Source: Thermoflexibacter sp.
GTDB lineage: Bacteria; Bacteroidota; Bacteroidia; Cytophagales; Thermoflexibacteraceae
Direction of reading: 5' to 3'
Length of the DNA stretch: 7,381 bases
NCBI GenBank assembly: GCA_025455345.1
Contig: JALOMS010000251.1
Coordinates: 1 to 7,381, forward strand
Shown here: positions 5,554-7,381 of the stretch, in pieces
Numbering within the stretch: the first letter of the stretch is position 1
Layout of the letters: every line of letters begins with the position of its first letter
Translations under genes and position numbers: made by a program
Notes under the pieces: model-generated
Told to the model about the DNA's origin: nothing
The model's input: only the letters and a program-made list of their open reading frames with translations
Database searches by the model: none

Positions 5554-5630
5554 GCAGTAACCTTTTTCTTATAGTTTTTGATATACAATCAAATATAAAA
5601 GGCTTACTGTTCATCACAGTGGGCTTTTTT
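5518..5630 (+). promoter_or_regulatory. Ribosome-mediated trp attenuator (regions 1-4)
   Basis: Four segments give the classic competing folds. Region 1 (5518-5524, AAAGGTT) pairs with region 2 (5559-5565, AACCTTT), 7 bp. Region 2 (5555-5566, CAGTAACCTTTT) pairs with region 3 (5597-5609, AAAAGGCTTACTG), 12 bp with one bulged C: the antiterminator. Region 3 pairs with region 4: the terminator. With little charged tRNA-Trp, a ribosome stalled at Trp12/Trp13 covers region 1, so 2:3 forms and trpE is transcribed. With ample Trp the ribosome reaches the stop at 5551, covers region 2, and 3:4 ends transcription. The pairings are seen directly; the mechanism is inferred from enterobacterial trp. Confidence 0.88.
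5597..5630 (+). terminator. Attenuator terminator (3:4 hairpin) before trpE
   Basis: AAAAGGCTTACTGT (5597-5610) pairs with ACAGTGGGCTTTTTT (5616-5630) around the loop TCATC. The 14 pairs include three G-U wobbles, and the T run 5625-5630 follows the GC-containing core. The wobbles make it less stable than a perfect stem, leaving room for the competing 2:3 fold. Confidence 0.88.
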
Positions 5631-5685
5631 GTTTATTATCTTCTAACATCTAATCACCTCATTATTCAATAGTTATTTTTAATAT

Positions 5686-7104
5686 ATGAAAACTTTTTAT
5701 TTACATACAGCAAGCAAAAAGCTATTGGCTGATACATTTACACCTGTGAGTATTTATCTCAAACTCAGAGATAAGTATATCAACACCTTACTGTTGGAAA
5801 GTTCGGATTATCACGGTAATGAAAATGCTTTTACCTATATATGTTGCGACCCTATTGCCAAGTTTGAGGTCAAAGACCAAAATATTTCCATGCAATTCCC
5901 TGATAATAGTATGATTACCCAGCCAATTACAGATAAAAAAATGGTGGTTAATTACTTAGGTGAGTTTGCTCGTTCTTTTCATACAGATTTCCAAACGACT
6001 AAATTCATTAATAATGGGCTGTTTGGGTACATGGCATACCAAGCCGTACAATATTATGAAGACATTTCATTAGAAGAAAAAACGCCTTTGGAAATTCCTT
6101 TGGTCTTATACCAAGTTTTCCGATTTGTGATAGCGATTAACCACTTTAATAATGAGTTGTATATATTCGAGCATACCTTAGCAGGCAGTAAAGAGGAGAG
6201 CAAAATCCCTCAAATAGAAACACTTATCCGCAACAAAAACTTTTCTGCGTATCACTTTACGCTCGACGGCGAAGAAACCTCTAATATGACCGACCAAGCC
6301 TACATAGACATGGTGAGCAAAGGCAAATATCACTGTCAGATTGGTGATGTATTCCAAATAGTGCTTTCAAGGCGATTCCAAAGGAAGTTTAAAGGAGATG
6401 ACTTTAATGTATATCGTGCATTGCGTTCTATTAATCCCTCTCCCTATTTGTTTTATTTTGATTATGGAAGTTTTAAGATTTTTGGGTCTTCGCCAGAAAC
6501 TCAATTGGCGATTAAAAACAATCAGGCGGCAATTTATCCTATCGCAGGCACATTTAAGCGCACAGGACACGATGCCCAAGACGCAGAGATGGCACAGAAG
6601 CTACTCCAAGACCCTAAAGAAAATGCAGAACATATTATGTTGGTGGATTTGGCGCGAAACGACCTTAGTAAACACTGTGATAATGTGAGAGTTACTACTT
6701 TTAAAGAAATACAATATTTTTCTCATGTAATCCACTTGGTTTCTACTATCCAAGGCGAACTTCACAATCAAGACAGTGCCGTACAAATCGTAGCAGATAC
6801 CTTTCCCGCAGGTACGCTCTCTGGCGCGCCCAAGCACAAAGCAATGCAACTGATAGACCAATATGAAGTTACAAGCAGGAACTACTATGGTGGATGCATA
6901 GGTTTTATGGGTTTTAATGGAGATTTTAATCAAGCAATTATGATTCGCTCTTTCTTGAGTCAGCACAACACCCTTTATTATCAAGCAGGCGCGGGCATTG
7001 TAGCCAAATCTAACGAACAGAGTGAGTTAGAAGAAGTAAATCATAAACTTCGAGCCTTGCGGACTGCACTGAAAATAGCAGAGGAACAGTCCGAAAATTG
7101 GTAA
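5686..7104 (+). CDS. trpE: Anthranilate synthase component I (TrpE)
   Basis: TrpE makes anthranilate from chorismate with ammonia delivered by TrpG, the first committed step of tryptophan synthesis. The 472-residue protein is full length. LLLESSD (35-41) and NPSPYLFY (250-257) are the two parts of the tryptophan feedback site. The catalytic domain shows GSSPE (267-271), PIAGT (285-289), ENAEH (312-316), LVDLARNDL (319-327), HVIHLVS (347-353), LSGAPKHKAM (378-387), YYGGCIGF (400-407), GAGIVAKS (435-442) and the Mg-binding ELEEVNHK (447-454). Ala287 in PIAGT argues for TrpE, since PabB has Lys there. The only Trp is Trp472, the last residue. ATG 5686 is 56 bases after the attenuator terminator. 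No trpG frame follows in the 277 bases to the window end, so trpE may be transcribed alone or trpG may lie further on. Control is expected at two levels: attenuation of the RNA and inhibition of the enzyme. Confidence 0.97.
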   Translation: MKTFYLHTASKKLLADTFTPVSIYLKLRDKYINTLLLESSDYHGNENAFTYICCDPIAKFEVKDQNISMQFPDNSMITQPITDKKMVVNYLGEFARSFHTDFQTTKFINNGLFGYMAYQAVQYYEDISLEEKTPLEIPLVLYQVFRFVIAINHFNNELYIFEHTLAGSKEESKIPQIETLIRNKNFSAYHFTLDGEETSNMTDQAYIDMVSKGKYHCQIGDVFQIVLSRRFQRKFKGDDFNVYRALRSINPSPYLFYFDYGSFKIFGSSPETQLAIKNNQAAIYPIAGTFKRTGHDAQDAEMAQKLLQDPKENAEHIMLVDLARNDLSKHCDNVRVTTFKEIQYFSHVIHLVSTIQGELHNQDSAVQIVADTFPAGTLSGAPKHKAMQLIDQYEVTSRNYYGGCIGFMGFNGDFNQAIMIRSFLSQHNTLYYQAGAGIVAKSNEQSELEEVNHKLRALRTALKIAEEQSENW

Positions 7105-7125
7105 AATAAGAAATTTGCATTATGA

Positions 7126-7156
7126 TTTGGGTTTATATTGAAAAATTTTATTTTTG
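7126..7156 (+). promoter_or_regulatory. Consensus Bacteroidota promoter for a gene beyond the right edge
   Basis: TTTG (7126-7129), exactly 19 bases, then TATTTTTG (7149-7156): a full match to TTTG-N19-TAnnTTTG, 22 bases after the trpE stop. Transcription should start near 7163. It suggests that the next gene has its own transcript. In AT-rich DNA such a match can arise by chance, but both boxes and the spacing agree. Confidence 0.6.
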
Positions 7157-7168
7157 TATAATAATAAA

Positions 7169-7211
7169 TTTTGTCAATTCAATCACTACTAAGAGTTTAA
7201 TATTGACAAAA
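7169..7211. repeat. Perfect 10-bp inverted repeat in the leader after the promoter
   Basis: TTTTGTCAAT (7169-7178) and ATTGACAAAA (7202-7211) are exact inverted copies with a 23-base loop, a few bases after the predicted start at about 7163. AATTC follows, not a T run, so it is not an intrinsic terminator. It could be an RNA stem or an operator pair. Confidence 0.55.
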
Positions 7212-7259
7212 ATTCAATGATAATCTCTGTACTAAGCACTCTATTAGGAGTTTAACATT
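7188..7259. repeat. Imperfect direct repeat in the 3' intergenic region
   Basis: ACTAAGAGTTTAATATT (7188-7204) recurs as ATTAGGAGTTTAACATT (7243-7259), 14 of 17 equal, 55 bases apart. Apart from these repeats and the promoter, 7105-7381 shows no convincing gene. An ATG at 7371 (Met-Ile-Asp) may be the start of the next gene, but only 11 bases of it are visible. Confidence 0.35.
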
Positions 7260-7381
7260 TTATATTTACAAGATTTATCGGCAGAAGAATTTGCGCTATC
7301 TGCTAATATTTAAGCCAAATAGCTTATCACAAAGTATATTTATTTAGGAAAATTCTTATTAAACAAGAAAATGATTGATTC

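Noticed and set aside
6601..6984. Long minus-strand open frame of 127 codons inside trpE
   Set aside because: It is a shadow of the trpE frame, whose motifs are continuous through this stretch.
7122..7220. A 32-codon frame starting MIWVYIEKFYF after trpE
   Set aside because: Its codons are what AT-rich DNA gives by chance, and it overlaps the consensus promoter; no homology is recognisable.
1..7381. A defence system, mobile element or biosynthetic cluster
   Set aside because: I found no transposase, integrase, nuclease, CRISPR repeats, terminal inverted repeats or linked biosynthetic genes. The genes are metabolic or small exported proteins.

Overview
This is an AT-rich window, almost certainly from a Bacteroidota chromosome and probably from the Cytophagales (the order is a guess). 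The evidence is the protein style, the absence of Shine-Dalgarno sequences before the genes (starts are preceded by A/T-rich sequence), and at least one promoter matching the Bacteroidota consensus TTTG-N19-TAnnTTTG exactly. The window holds ordinary chromosomal metabolic genes. I see no transposase, phage gene, CRISPR array, tRNA or rRNA.

Layout, left to right. (1) The 3' part of a radical SAM gene of the COG1964 / tetraether-synthase-like group, on +, cut by the left edge. (2) menB (menaquinone biosynthesis), on +, after a gap of about 245 bp with a candidate promoter, and closed by a strong hairpin terminator that works in both directions. (3) Four minus-strand genes facing menB, in transcription order: a secreted protein made of two copies of one domain (4144-5184), an HMG-CoA-lyase-like enzyme (3105-4010), and two tandem paralogous small exported acidic proteins (2630-3001, 2173-2526). 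The gaps are about 100-135 bp, so an operon is possible but not shown. (4) On +, trpE (5686-7104), preceded by a complete ribosome-mediated attenuator: a 19-residue leader peptide with three Trp codons, overlapping 1:2, 2:3 and 3:4 pairings, and an intrinsic terminator. (5) After trpE, a consensus promoter (7126-7156) and a structured leader that points out of the window. No trpG follows within 277 bp.

The genes do not form one pathway: menB serves the quinone pool, trpE tryptophan synthesis (both draw on chorismate), and the lyase-like enzyme acyl-CoA metabolism. The most interesting items are the trp attenuator, the 16-bp tandem repeat across the stop codon of one small exported gene together with its GC-rich Asp-rich tail, the Glu-to-Gln change at a conserved active-site position in the lyase-like protein, the internal duplication in the secreted protein, and the promoter plus leader at the right edge.
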